From Ficedula albicollis (Eukaryota; Chordata; Aves; Passeriformes; Muscicapidae), in assembly GCF_000247815.1 (NCBI RefSeq), contig NC_021692.1, forward strand, positions 6,275,868 through 6,339,867: DNA of 64,000 bases, in the 5' to 3' direction. The notes beneath the pieces were generated by a model. The model did no database searches. It worked only from the letters and a program-made list of their open reading frames with translations, and was not told the DNA's origin. The position numbers and the translations under genes were made by a program. Each line of letters begins with the position of its first letter. Position 1 is the stretch's first letter. Positions 1 through 24,299 of this stretch are shown here, piece by piece.

Positions 1-4130
<4,130 letters not shown>

Positions 4131-4313
4131 AATCTCATTCCCACCTTCCACCACCCCATCTTGCTCCAACCTGGCTTTAAACCCTCCCAAACATCCCAAA
4201 TCCACTCAAAATTCTCATTTTTGGTCCAACTGCTCTGATTTCCAGGGAAATTGAGGGATAATTGTCCTTCCACTGCCAACTGTGGGGTTTCATCTGATTA
4301 TTTCTCATTTCAG

Positions 4314-4392
4314 GTCCTTGGAAGTCATTGCTGGGCTGGAAAGCAACAGCAAAATCTTCACAGTTTATGTCCATGGGCTGCTGCAGCTGCAG
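4314..4392 (+). CDS. C1QTNF12: C1QTNF12 (adipolin/CTRP12) internal exon of the C1q domain
   Basis: A 79-bp exon lies between a good acceptor (pyrimidine-rich tract ending ttcag) and a gtgagg donor. Read from its second base it encodes 26 residues containing GLESNS and ending VHGLLQLQ. That matches the segment of the C1q-like domain of mammalian C1QTNF12 as I recall it (GLESNS ... GLLQLQ, about 17 of 26 residues the same), which in mammals is followed by the final exon with the AGQY-SVFVDN motif. C1QTNF12 is a secreted adipokine of the C1q/TNF family with insulin-sensitising activity. Its strand and position beside B3GALT6 fit the mammalian gene order. No other exon is visible. The last exon is probably inside the G tract at 4664-8542, and earlier exons lie in 1959-4026 or off the left edge. 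The call rests on one short exon plus synteny. Confidence 0.85.
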
Positions 4393-4499
4393 GTGAGGCT
4401 CTGAAAACTGGGAATTCTGCCCAAGTCCTGCCCATCGTATTCTGGAATTACTATAAAAAATCAATTACAGACTCTGCCATATCAACACCCCTGTGATCA

Positions 4500-8650
<4,151 letters not shown>

Positions 8651-8763
8651 CCCCCGCTCCTCCAGCTTTGCTGCTGCTGCTTTTCACGGGAATTTTCATT
8701 TTTTTGAATCATTCCCACAAAAATTTGGGGAATTTTTCCTTTGTGCACGCTGAGATTCGGGAT

Positions 8764-8870
8764 TTCATTCTTTTCATTATTCCATTATTTTCATTATTTC
8801 ATTATTTTAATTATTCCATTATTTTAATTATTTCATCCTTTTCTTTATCCCATTATTTTAATTATTTCAC
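8764..8870. repeat. ATTATTTCATT-type degenerate repeat
   Basis: About ten imperfect units of cattatttt/cattattcc. Non-coding. Confidence 0.7.
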
Positions 8871-8966
8871 CATAGCACTTGTAACCAGCACTGTGGGGTT
8901 TTTTTATTTTTTTGGGATTGATTTGGGTTTTTGTTTTGTTTTGTGTTTTATTTTATTTTTGGGTTT

Positions 8967-9123
8967 GGAAATGAAGGATTGAGATGAGAAAGAACAGAAA
9001 TAACTCGGTGATTCTTTTCTGTCTTTTCCAACTTAATTCCCAATTGGAAATGAAGGATTGAGATGAGAAAGAACAGAAATAACTCGGTGATTCTTTTCCG
9101 TCTTTTCCAACTTAATTCCCAAA
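8967..9123 (+). repeat. 79-bp direct tandem duplication
   Basis: Two nearly identical units begin at 8967 and 9046, each starting ggaaatgaaggattgagatg and ending at cttaattccc. They differ at one or two positions, so the duplication is recent. The second unit runs into a 14-A tract. Confidence 0.9.
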
Positions 9124-9269
9124 AAAAAAAAAAAATCCCCAATCCTTGAGAGGGAACCTGGGAGATTCCCAAAAAATCCCCAATCCTCAGAAGGGGAAAA
9201 ATTTGGGATTCCTGGTTTGGGTGAGAGTTTGGGATTCTTGGATTTGAAGGAGAATTTGGGATGCCAGGA

Positions 9270-9500
9270 TTTGAAGGAAAGTGAATAAATAAACTGGGAA
9301 AAGAGTGAAGAAATGAATAAACAAACTGAGAAAAGAGCAAATAAATAAAAAAGAAGAGTGAATAAATAGACAGGGAAATGAGCGAATAAATAAAAAGAGC
9401 AATGAATAAATAAACTGAGAAAAGAGTAAATAAATAAAAAGAAGAGTGAAGAAATAAACTGGGAAAAAGCGAATCAATAAAAGCAACAGTGAATAAAAAA
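9270..9500 (+). repeat. A-rich degenerate minisatellite (gaataaataaact units)
   Basis: Recurring gaataaataaactgggaaaa-like units of about 25-35 bp. The hydrophobic minus-strand frames here come from the repeat and carry no domain. Confidence 0.8.
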
Positions 9501-9592
9501 ACGGGGAAAGCAGTGAAATCCCAGTTGTTATTTTTGACAGGAAATGAAAAATAATCTGATTTTTTTTTTTTATGTGGTTTGATCAGCTGCCT

Positions 9593-9638
<46 letters not shown>
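9593..9638. other. 46-base G tract, probable artefact
   Basis: Short pure G run in otherwise ordinary sequence, after a T tract and the motif gatcagctgcct. Confidence 0.75.
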
Positions 9639-9904
9639 CTGCCTCTCAAGGGGAGTTTACAGGAGCCAGGAGCGAGGAAAAACACAAAATATTCTCCTGA
9701 TCCAACAAAAATCCCCCTGGAGCCAAGTCTGGAATGTGGCACTGGAAACATTTCCAGAATGGAAATTTCGAGAAAACCCCAAAAACCTCAAAGGGGAAAA
9801 AAAAAAAAAAAAATTAAAAAATTAAAAAAATCCAGGGAATTCCTGGGATTTCTTTGGGATGGGTTTGGAATATCGGGGGCAGCTTCTCCTGTGGGACGGG
9901 AATA

Positions 9905-11365
9905 AAGAATTCCCACAATTTTTCTGGGTCCAAATTCAGGTGGAGTTTGGGAATTTGGAGTTTTGGGGAATTTGGAGTTTCCTGTGCCCAAATCCAGTGA
10001 ATTTTGGGAATTTGGAGTCCCTATATCCAATCCCAGATGAATTTCGGGAATTTGGAGCTCCCTGTGTCCAATCCCAGGTGAATTTTGGGAATTTGGAGCT
10101 CCCTGTGTCCAATCCCAGATGAATTTCGGGAATTAGGAATTTTCTGTGCCCAATCCCAGGTGAATTTTGGGAATCCGGAGTTTTGGGAATTTGGAGTTCC
10201 CTGTGTCCAAATTCAGATGAATTTCGGGAATTTGGAGTTTTCTGTGTCCAAATTCAGATGAATTTCGGGAATTAGGAGTTCCCCGTGTCCAATCCCAGGT
10301 GAATTTTGGGAATTTGGGGTCCCCGTGTCCAATCCCAGGTGAATTTATGAATTTGGGAGGTAACTGTGCCCAATCCCAGGTGAATTTTGGGAATCTGGGG
10401 TCCCTGTGTCCAATCCCAGGTGAATTTATGAATTTGGGAGTTAACTGTGCCCAATCCCAGGTGAATTTTGGGAATCTGGGGTCCCTGTGTCCAATCCCAG
10501 GTGAATTTATGAATTTGGGAGTTAACTGTGCCCAATCCCAGGTGAATTTTGGGAATCTGGGGTCCCTGTGTCCAATCCCAGGTGAATTTATGAATTTGGG
10601 AGTTAACTGTGCCCAATCCCAGGTGAATTTTGGGAATCTGGGGTCCCTGTGTCCAATCCCAGGTGAATTTATGAATTTGGGAGTTAACTGTGCCCAATCC
10701 CAGGTGAATTTTGGGAATCTGGGGTCCCTGTGTCCAATCCCAGGTGAATTTATGAATTTGGGAGTTAACTGTGCCCAATCCCAGGTGAATTTTGGGAATC
10801 TGGGGTCCCTGTGTCCAATCCCAGGTGAATTTATGAATTTGGGAGTTAACTGTGCCCAATCCCAGGTGAATTTTGGGAATCTGGGGTCCCTGTGTCCAAT
10901 CCCAGGTGAATTTATGAATTTGGGAGTTAACTGTGCCCAATCCCAGGTGAATTTTGGGAATCTGGGGTCCCTGTGTCCAATCCCAGGTGAATTTATGAAT
11001 TTGGGAGTTAACTGTGCCCAATCCCAGGTGAATTTTGGGAATCTGGGGTCCCTGTGTCCAATCCCAGGTGAATTTATGAATTTGGGAGTTAACTGTGCCC
11101 AATCCCAGGTGAATTTTGGGAATCTGGGGTCCCTGTGTCCAATCCCAGGTGAATTTATGAATTTGGGAGTTAACTGTGCCCAATCCCAGGTGAATTTTGG
11201 GAATCTGGGGTCCCTGTGTCCAATCCCAGGTGAATTTATGAATTTGGGAGTTAACTGTGCCCAATCCCAGGTGAATTTTGGGAATTTGGAGCTCCCTGTG
11301 TCCAATCCCAGGTGAATTTCGGGAATTTGGAGCTCCCTGTGTCCAAACCCAGATGAATTTTGGGA
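9905..11365. repeat. 81-bp minisatellite of two alternating ~40-bp half-units
   Basis: From about 10299 to 11260 there are about 12 almost identical 81-bp units, each made of a half containing gaattttgggaatctggggt and a half containing gaatttatgaatttgggagt, both beginning caatcccaggt. More diverged half-units flank the array. Because 81 is a multiple of 3 and the unit happens to lack stops, frames of 340-390 codons are open on both strands. That is expected from the repeat and is not evidence of coding. The array is intergenic, between C1QTNF12 and B3GALT6. Confidence 0.95.
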
Positions 11366-11800
11366 ATTTGGAGCCGCTGCTCGGGGGGATCAAACCGCAC
11401 CTTGGGGAGCGCAGATTGGAGAAACGAGAAACTTTCGGCAATCTCCTGCATTTTCAGGGATTGAAAAACGGATCCAAATTTTCCCGAGATTCCCTGGGAA
11501 CCCTCCCCGCTGGAATTCCCGCAGGCGCCGATCCCCGCCCCGGCTGATCCCGGGGTCTCGCCTGGCTGAGCCGGGAATTCTCCTCCCTTGCTCCGCTTGT
11601 CAATCCCAGGAATTCTCAATTCCACGCCTGGAATTCGGCTCTGGCTGGGTACTGGGGCGAGACGGCACCTTTGAAATTTTTTTTCCCATTTTTTTCCAGC
11701 TTTTTTCCCAGTTTATTCCCTTCCCCCCCCCATTTTTCCCCGTTTCTTTCCCAATTTTTCCCCAGTTTTCACTGCAATCCCGAACTGCTCAGGGAATTCG
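11366..11800. other. unannotated intergenic sequence, moderately GC-rich
   Basis: Single-copy sequence with some CpG (around 11370-11660). I checked it for the missing C1QTNF12 last exon (C1q C-terminal motif) and did not find it. No splice-bounded frame is convincing. Confidence 0.6.
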
Positions 11801-11990
11801 GGAATTCCTCAGGAAATTCGGGAGTAAATTCTCAATAAATTCAGGTATTCCTCAGAAAATCGGGAACTGCTCAGGAATTTAGGAACTCCTCAGGAAATTC
11901 AGGAACTCAGGAAATCCAGGAATTCCTCAAGATTTCAGGAATTCATCAGTAAATTCAGGAGTAAATTCTCAATAAATTCAGGAATTTCTC
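11800..11990 (+). repeat. ggaattcctcaggaaatt short tandem repeat
   Basis: About eight imperfect units of roughly 20 bp built on caggaattc/ctcaggaaattc. Confidence 0.75.
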
Positions 11991-12149
11991 AGGATATCTT
12001 GAAATTTAGGATTTTAAATAAACCTCTTTAAATAAAGATTCCCATGGACATATTTAAATTTAGGATTTTAAGTAAATATTTTAAAATAAGGATTCCCACA
12101 GATATATTTAAATTTAAGAATTTCTGGAGCTGGAGCCTTAAAATAATTT

Positions 12150-12615
12150 TTCTTTTCACTGGTTGTTACTGGTTTTGCTGGAGCCAAATCTCTGGAATTA
12201 TTCATTTTTTTGGAAGGTTTTCCCTCCACACATTTTTACCTGCTGGGAAAACAAGGAGGGGAAAAAAAAACCTTCATTCTTAGAGGTGAAACCCTGGAGT
12301 TAAATCCATAAAAACCCCCCAAAACTGGGACAAACCCTCTTTTCCCGAACTTCCATCTCTTTTTTCTTTGGAAGTTTGGGGAAAATGGCAGATCAGGATT
12401 TTTGGGACAAACCTGAGTTTTCACTGGTTCTTACTGGTTTTACTGGAGCCAAATCTCTGGAAATCTCATTTTTACCTGCTGCTAAAACAAGGAGGGGGGA
12501 AAAAAATCCTTCACTCTTAGAGGCGAAACCCTGGAGTTAAACCCATAAAACCTCCCAAAAAACTGGGACAAACCCCTTTTCCCCCCAAACTTCCAGCTCT
12601 TTTTTTCTTTGGGAG
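12150..12615 (+). repeat. two-copy direct repeat of ~200 bp
   Basis: The block at about 12152-12375 (cactggttgttactggtttt ... cttccatctcttttttcttt) recurs at about 12418-12610 with small differences, offset about 266 bp. Intergenic. Confidence 0.85.
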
Positions 12616-12895
12616 TTCTGCTGCAGGGCAGAAAAGGAACCTGGGGGAGAGCAGAGCCTGCAAATCTTCCCCGGGATTAGGGTTGGACTCGGGCTCCAGG
12701 AATGTAAATGTGTCTGGCTCCGTCCTGGCTGCGAATTCCTGCCCGGAGCCGAGGCTGGGCTGGCGGTGTTTGCCCGCCCGGGCTGGGAACGCTCCGAACT
12801 GGGATTTGGGGATGTTCCCATGGGGATCTGGGAGGGCTCCTGGTGCCGTGGGGGAGATTTGGGGGGAGCAGGAGGAGATGGGGGGGAAATTGTGG

Positions 12896-15417
<2,522 letters not shown>

Positions 15418-15454
15418 ATGGGAATGACTGACTGCTCCTCATGGATGATCAGGG

Positions 15455-15640
15455 GCTTTTTCCTATGGGATCACAGAGCCTTTTGTTATGGGATCATGGA
15501 ACCTTTTCCTATGGGATCAGAGAGCCTTTTCCTATGGGATCCTGGAGCTTTTTTCTATGGGACCATGGAGCCTTTTCCTATAGGATCATGGAGCCTTTTC
15601 CTATGGGATCATGGAGCCTCCTCCTCATGGATCACAGAAC
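15455..15640 (+). repeat. VNTR of ~23-24 bp (cttttcctatgggatcatgg)
   Basis: About eight imperfect units of the type ccttttcctatgggatcatgg lie at the left end of the first copy of a 1.56-kb duplication. The second copy (17087-17200) has only about four units. Unit-number difference between otherwise near-identical copies suggests a variable locus. Confidence 0.88.
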
Positions 15641-17086
15641 GGTTTCCCAGTGATTATGATCTCAGCTCCATTCTGGGATGGCTCCAGGCACAGGAATTCG
15701 GGGGTGGCAGCGCCAGGGGGGAGCAGGGTGACACCCTGATCCCATCCCCTGTTCCCTGGGGGTGCTGAACCCTCGGCAGGCTCAGCCTGGGGCGCAATTC
15801 CCACCTCCCAGCGCCGCGTGGCTTGGACGGAGCCCTGCTGGAACGTTGTCCCTTTAATTCCCTAATAACAGCTTTTCCCTCCAGCCAGGCTGGAGCCATC
15901 ACCCACAGCAGCCCCTGGCATGAAAAACTCCTCTGTGTCTGTGACACTGGGGTCTTTGATGGAGCAGCCCGGGATGGTTTCAGCAGCAGGGATTAAATAT
16001 CCCAAATATCCCAATTAGTGCAATTCACAATTAGTGACAAGGCTGGTCCCTCTCCAACATTCCCCAAGGGCGAGGGAGGGACGCTGCAGGAGGAGGGAGG
16101 CAGCGGGAGGATGCTGCAGCAGCGATTATTTGATGGATTATGGGGATAAATGTGAGGGAAAATTCACCTCCCAGTCCAAATCCCCCATCTCAGAGGGGTG
16201 GAAAAACGGAATTTTGGGACTCTGCCCTGCAAACAGCAAAGGAAAAGAGGCTGGATCTGAACTCGAATAAATTCACCCAGCAAAAATTCTTTATATGAAT
16301 ATAATATAAGGAATTCATTAATCCATATTCTATATCCTGCCCAAGGCCCTAGACACAAGAATTTTCCTCTGAATTCCCACTTCTTTGTGGGAATAAGAGG
16401 GATAAAAAGCTCTGATAGGTAATTTTGAGTCTCAAAATGTCCAAGGGAAAGCACAGGAATGTTAAAAGTCTCCCCAGTTCTGGCTGGAAATCCAGGTGGG
16501 TTCCTGGCTGTGCTCTTGAGGTCCCAATCCATGACAAATTTGGGAATCAAAGGTTGGAAAAGCCCTTTAGGATCCTCAAATCCAGCCATGAACCATCTGG
16601 GTGATGTTGTTCCCCAGGACAGCTACAATAAAATTCTCATTGCCCCTGGATTGTTCTGGATTTACCCAGAAAAAGAAAAAAAAAACTGGGAAAAAAATTC
16701 CTCCCATTTCCCTCTTAACTGGATCCCCCATTCCCAACCAGGACAGGATCCTCCCAGCACTGCAGGCTGATCCCAAAAATCCTTCAAGGATCATTTCATC
16801 CCAATTTCTACCCTTCATTGTTTTCCTCACCTTCCCTTTCCTGCTCTGCAAAACCAGAGAGGGGAACAGGCAAAACTGTGGAAAAATTTTGGATTGAAAG
16901 CGTTAAAAAAAGGCACGGGGTGGGGGGAGGGGGGGGAATTCCTGGCTTTTAAATCAACCTCAGCATTCCTGATCCCGTTGTTTACAGCTTCTGTTCCAGC
17001 CCATTTCACGGACAAAAGCCAAGGGAAATGAGCTGTCTGATGTCTGCAAAGCCATGGAAAAGCAATGGAAGAGCCTCCCGTGGAAG
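15480..17086 (+). repeat. 1.56-kb tandem duplication, copy 1
   Basis: Nearly identical to 17087-18657 with a constant offset of 1,562 bp up to the G tract at 17961, then 1,575, then 1,574. Only a few substitutions are visible (for example ggacagctac at 16618 versus gggcagcaac at 18193). The right end of both copies is the motif gcctcccgtggaa. Either a very recent tandem duplication or two uncollapsed haplotypes. No gene recognised inside it. Confidence 0.93.
16545..16625 (-). mobile_element. CR1 LINE 3'-end remnant (within duplication copy 1)
   Basis: The stretch ggttggaaaagccctttagg followed by atcctcaaatccagccatgaacc resembles the 3' end of avian CR1 read on the minus strand. A second copy is at about 18120-18200. 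Confidence 0.7.
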
Positions 17087-17960
17087 CTTTTTGTTATGGG
17101 ATCACGGAACCTTTTCCTATAGGATCATGGAGCCTTTTGCTATAGGATCATGGAGCCTTTTCCTATGGGATCATGGAGCTTTCTCCTCATGGATCACAGA
17201 ACGGTTTCCCAGTGATTATGATCTCAGCTCCATTCTGGGATGGCTCCAGGCACAGGAATTCGGGGGTGGCAGCGCCAGGGGGGAGCAGGGTGACACCCTG
17301 ATCCCATCCCCTGTTCCCTGGGGGTGCTGAACCCTCGGCAGGCTCAGCCTGGGGCGCAATTCCCACCTCCCAGCGCCGCGTGGCTTGGACGGAGCCCTGC
17401 TGGAACGTTGTCCCTTTAATTCCCTAATAACAGCTTTTCCCTCCAGCCAGGCTGGAGCCATCACCCACAGCAGCCCCTGGCATGAAAAACTCCTCTGTGT
17501 CTGTGACACTGGGGTCTTTGATGGAGCAGCCCGGGATGGTTTCAGCAGCAGGGATTAAATATCCCAAATATCCCAATTAGTGCAATTCACAATTAGTGAC
17601 AAGGCTGGTCCCTCTCCAACATTCCCCAAGGGCGAGGGAGGGACGCTGCAGGAGGAGGGAGGCAGCGGGAGGATGCTGCAGCAGCGATTATTTGATGGAT
17701 TATGGGGATAAATGTGAGGGAAAATTCACCTCCCAGTCCAAATCCCCCATCTCAGAGGGGTGGAAAAACGGAATTTTGGGACTCTGCCCTGCAAACAGCA
17801 AAGGAAAAGAGGCTGGATCTGAACTCGAATAAATTCACCCAGCAAAAATTCTTTATATGAATATAATATAAGGAATTCATTAATCCATATTCTATATCCT
17901 GCCCAAGGCCCTAGACACAAGAATTTTCCTCTGAATTCCCACTTCTTTGTGGGAATAAGA

Positions 17961-17978
17961 GGGGGGGGGGGGGGGGGG
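17961..17978. other. 18-base G tract replacing GGGAT
   Basis: Copy 1 reads aagagggataaaaagctc at 16396; copy 2 reads aaga, 18 G, then aaaaagctc. This acts as an internal control for how the G tracts arise. Confidence 0.85.
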
Positions 17979-18119
17979 AAAAAGCTCTGATAGGTAATTT
18001 TGAGTCTCAAAATGTCCAAGGGAAAGCACAGGAATGTTAAAAGTCTCCCCAGTTCTGGCTGGAAATCCAGGTGGGTTCCTGGCTGTGCTCTTGAGGTCCC
18101 AATCCATGACAAATTTGGG

Positions 18120-18200
18120 AATCAAAGGTTGGAAAAGCCCTTTAGGATCCTCAAATCCAGCCATGAACCATCTGGGTGATGTTGTTCCCCAGGGCAGCAA
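18120..18200 (-). mobile_element. CR1 LINE 3'-end remnant (within duplication copy 2)
   Basis: Same fragment as at 16545-16625, carried along by the duplication. Confidence 0.68.
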
Positions 18201-18699
18201 CAATAAAATTCTCATTGCCCCTGGATTGTTCTGGATTTACCCAGAAAAAGAAAAAAAAACTGGGAAAAAAATTCCTCCCATTTCCCTCTTAACTGGATCC
18301 CCCATTCCCAACCAGGACAGGATCCTCCCAGCACTGCAGGCTGATCCCAAAAATCCTTCAAGGATCATTTCATCCCAATTTCTACCCTTCATTGTTTTCC
18401 TCACCTTCCCTTTCCTGCTCTGCAAAACCAGAGAGGGGAACAGGCAAAACTGTGGAAAAATTTTGGATTGAAAGCGTTAAAAAAAGGCACGGGGTGGGGG
18501 GAGGGGGGGGAATTCCTGGCTTTTAAATCAACCTCAGCATTCCTGATCCCGTTGTTTACAGCTTCTGTTCCAGCCCATTTCACGGACAAAAGCCAAGGGA
18601 AATGAGCTGTCTGATGTCTGCAAAGCCATGGAAAAGCAATGGAAGAGCCTCCCGTGGAAAGGGAAGCGGTGGGATAAACACTGCCTGATTGCAGGGAAG

Positions 18700-19345
18700 G
18701 GGCTGCAGGGAAATCGGGGGCAGGAAGGGAAAGGGATAATTCAAGGAATGGGGACACTGGGACACTCAGAATCACGGAGTTAGGGAATATCCTGGACTGG
18801 GAGGATCTACAGGATCAGAGTCCAACCCTTATCCCTGCCCAGGATGTCCCAAAATTCCACCTGGGAGCATTGTCCAAAACAGGGAAGGGGCTGTGTGTTC
18901 CCCATGAGGGAAATCAGGGATAATTCAAGGAATGGGGACACTGGGACACTCAGAATCACGGAGTTAGGGAGTATCCTCAGCTGAGAGGATCCATGGGATC
19001 ACTGATTCCCATCCCAGCCCTGTAGGACATCCCAAAATCCCAGACTGTGCCTGGGAGTGTGGTCCCTGGCAGGGAAATCAGGGAATCAGGGGCAGGAAGG
19101 GACAGAGATAATTCAAGGAATGGGGACACCGGGACACTCAGAATCACGGAATTAGGGAATATCCTGGGCTGGGAGGATCCACAGGATCAGAGTTTAACCT
19201 TTATCCCTGCCCAGGACACCCCAAAATCCCACCTGGGAGCACTGTCCAAAAAACTCCTGGAGCTCTGGGAGCCTTGGGAATGTGACATTCCCTGAGGATC
19301 CTGTTCTTCCCCTGATATCCAGGAGCCTTTTTCCCAAATCCAGGA
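18700..19345 (-). mobile_element. CR1-derived fragments in a three-unit tandem array
   Basis: Three units of about 175-197 bp, each with ataattcaaggaatgggga (18736, 18911, 19108), then cactcagaatcacgga and a body like the avian CR1 3' region on the minus strand (gggaggatccacaggatcag, then ccctgcccaggac, then gagcactgtccaaaa). The last unit (19135-19345) extends furthest, through cctggagctctgggagcctt and a gatatccagg segment. CR1 is the dominant avian non-LTR retrotransposon. Only 5'-truncated, non-coding 3' pieces are present. Confidence 0.8.
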
Positions 19346-19384
19346 ACCTTTTCCCCAAATCCAGGAACCTTTTCCCCAAATCCA

Positions 19385-21660
<2,276 letters not shown>

Positions 21661-21739
21661 TTTTCCTGCTCAATTCCTTCAGAATTCTGGATGCACAGCA
21701 CCAGGCTGAGGCAAAAATTCCATTTGATAAAAGGGAGCC

Positions 21740-22770
21740 CCATTTAGGATCTGATGAAATGGAAGCAGCTCCCTTTAGCTCCAGAATTCCTGGGGGAATT
21801 TTCATCCCATTTGCAAAGACAAAACCTTCCTGTTAAATATTCCTAAAACTGGATTTTCCTGTTTTTTTTTTTTCCTGCATAATCCCGCTCTCCTGCTGCT
21901 CCCAATTCCCCAAACCAGGAATTTGCAGCCATTCCCAACCTGCTCCTGGCTCCTGCCTTTTCCTTTTCCTTCCCAACCCACAGAGGAATCCCTGATCAAT
22001 ACAAGCCATGGAAGGGGAAGGCAGAGGGAGGGAAGGAAATTTTGGGCCTTTGATGTCTGATTTCATCTGGAAAGCATCGTGAGCCAAATATTTTGGGATA
22101 AACAACTGTCAGGAGCAGGGAATGACTGGATCCACATGGATGGGGTGAGCCCAAAGCAAGGAAAAATGGGATGATCCCAAATATTCCGGCTGATCCAACT
22201 CGAGGGAATGATGAGGAAAATTCCTTGAAATCCAGTTTGAATCCCTCCCATGTCACTGTGCCCGTTGTCCTGCCACAGCCACTGTGAAGAGCTTGGATCT
22301 GTCCCCAAATTCCCACCGGAATTTTAAGCTTGGAAATTTTCTAAATTTTCTCCAAATTTTCTAAACCAGGTTTGTTTTCTTTTCACCCAGGTGATTCTTG
22401 AGGCTCCATTTGGAGGACAGAGCCCTCAGGAGATGCTGACTCTCCTCAGGAATTGCTTTTCTAGGCTAAATACAGCTTTATTTTTTCCCTGCCTCTTTCC
22501 AAGAAGGAATTACAGCCAGGAGCTGCTGCTGGGACACTCCAGGGAAGAGAAAATCCCTTTTGGAATTAAAGCAAAATCATTTTCCTCCCCCTAAATTCCT
22601 CTTTTCCCCCTCAGTTCTGCCCCATCCGAGGTGCCCCAAGGAATCCTGGTATCCCCACCTTGCAATATTTATGGATTTCCTTGGAGACAGAGCTCTTGGG
22701 GAGGCTGCAGCTCGGGTTTTAGGATTTATTTCGATGTCTCCAGCCTCACTGTCTGAGCCTGAAAATAGCA
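21740..22770. other. intergenic single-copy sequence, nothing recognised
   Basis: A short open frame from 22391 follows a cacccag that resembles an acceptor but has no matching donor and no family resemblance. I do not annotate it as an exon. Confidence 0.55.
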
Positions 22771-22996
22771 ACCGAGTCTGATCTTATCAGCAGCTCTTGG
22801 AGACTCCAATTATCTCCTCCCGCGGCTCCGCAGAAATCGGATCCCCGTTCTTGTTTTCTTATCCCTCTCCCTTGTCCTCAGAAATCCCAGCCACGGCCCT
22901 TGCAGCTTTTCAGAAGCCAGCTTGGAATTTTAGAAAGTGGAAGATAAATTCTTCCCAAAATCCAGCCAGGGCTGCATCCCAAAGCCTTTGGGGCCA
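22771..22996 (+). repeat. local duplication, copy 2
   Basis: Second copy of 21390-21660. It ends at an N gap. Confidence 0.9.
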
Positions 22997-23057
22997 NNNN
23001 NNNNNNNNNNNNNNNNNNNNNNNNNNNNNNNNNNNNNNNNNNNNNNNNNNNNNNNNN
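22997..23057. other. assembly gap (N)
   Basis: 61 N bases between gggcca and aaaaaatgagggag. Comparison with copy 1 (gggccaatgttctgagggag) suggests that only about ten bases are really missing. Confidence 0.98.
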
Positions 23058-23560
23058 AAAAAATGAGGGAGAAACTGAGGCAAAAATTCCATTTTATCAT
23101 CTCTTCCTGCTCAATTCCTTTAGAATTATGGATGCACAGCACCAGGCTGAGGAAAAAATTCCATTTTATCATTTATTATTTCTTTTTAAAAGTGTAAAAT
23201 AATCAGGCTCTTCCCAAAATCCCGCCAGGCCTAGATCCCAAAGCCTTTGGGGCTGATGTTCTGAGGGAGAAACGGAGTCAAAAATTCCATTTTTTTAATC
23301 TCTACCTGCTCAATTCTTATGGAATTATGGATACACAGCACCAGGCTGAGGCAAAAATTCCATTTATTACTTATTTAATAATTGGGCTCTTCCCTAAATC
23401 CAGCCAGGGCTGCATCCCAAAGCTTTAGGGTGTCTGAGGGGAACAATTTGTTCCCAATGTTCTGAGGGAGAAACTGAGGCAAAAATTCCATTTTTTTTTA
23501 TCTCTACCTGCTCAATTCTTATGGAATTATGGATGCACAGCACCAGGCTGGGATTAGTTT

Positions 23561-24299
23561 GGATATTTGGGAATATTTCCTCCAGGAAATGGAATGGGCT
23601 GCCCAGGGGAGTTCCCATCCCTGCAAGTGTCCCAAAAACCCTGGAATGGTGCACTTGGTGACACACGGGTTATTTTATTAATTTTTTAATTAATTTAGTT
23701 CATTTAATTAGTTTATTAATTAATTGGCTTCATTTTATTCATTTTTTTCTGTGTTTCGGAGGCATTTTTGGGGCTTCTACAAAGGTTTGTCTTTAGGTTT
23801 CCACATTAATTTTCCATTGATTCCATGGAATATTAATCCTCCATCCTTAATAATTCCCTCATAATTCCATTTTTTTATTGGAAAATTTTTTCCTTTCCCT
23901 TTTTTCCCCCAACTATTTCATGTTAAAATTCGAGAGCACCACCCGATTTTAGTCACAAGCACTTGGTTTTGGACAGATAAATTCACTTTTTTTTTAAGGA
24001 ATTGACACATCCAAAGGCTTGGAGTGACATCTAGCGACTGCCTGGGACAGGCAGGAAAAATTGGGAATAAATTCCAAAAGGATCCCTTGGCTTCAACAGC
24101 AAAATCACCAAGTTATTCCTAATTATTTATGGAAAAAAAATTAATTATTTTAATTTTTGAAGGAAGTTTGAGTTCTTTGTGTGAGCGTGGAATGTTTGAA
24201 ATTTGGAGGAAAATAGTTTTAAAGATATTGGAATGCTGGGGATTAAAGATTCCAGGGAAATCAGGGAATATTTAAAATAATTTGGCTCATCCTCACCTG
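23561..24299. other. AT-rich intergenic sequence, nothing recognised
   Basis: Runs of ttaattaatt near 23680-23730. No frame, element or RNA gene recognised. Confidence 0.55.

Larger units (their letters stand above)
17087..18657 (+). repeat. 1.56-kb tandem duplication, copy 2
   Basis: Second copy of 15480-17086. It starts at gctttttgttatgggatcac right after the copy-1 end motif. It differs mainly in VNTR unit number and in an 18-G run replacing the five bases GGGAT of copy 1. Confidence 0.93.

Noticed and set aside
10133..11441. Two long minus-strand frames and one plus-strand frame across the 81-bp repeat
   Set aside because: Explained by a stop-free unit whose length is a multiple of 3; there is no conservation-like codon pattern.
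11366..11660. GC-rich patch considered as the missing last C1QTNF12 exon
   Set aside because: No frame encodes the C1q C-terminal AGQY/SVFVDN-type motif.
15418..15768. Frame rich in GSWSLFLWDHGAF repeats
   Set aside because: Encoded by the 23-24-bp VNTR and only partly preserved in the second copy of the duplication.
18700..19345. Novel gene fragment or structured RNA
   Set aside because: The sequence matches the avian CR1 3' region in reverse orientation, tandemly repeated.
22391..22594. Possible exon starting after cacccag (VILEAPFGGQSP)
   Set aside because: No donor at a sensible place, no recognisable family and no neighbouring exon.
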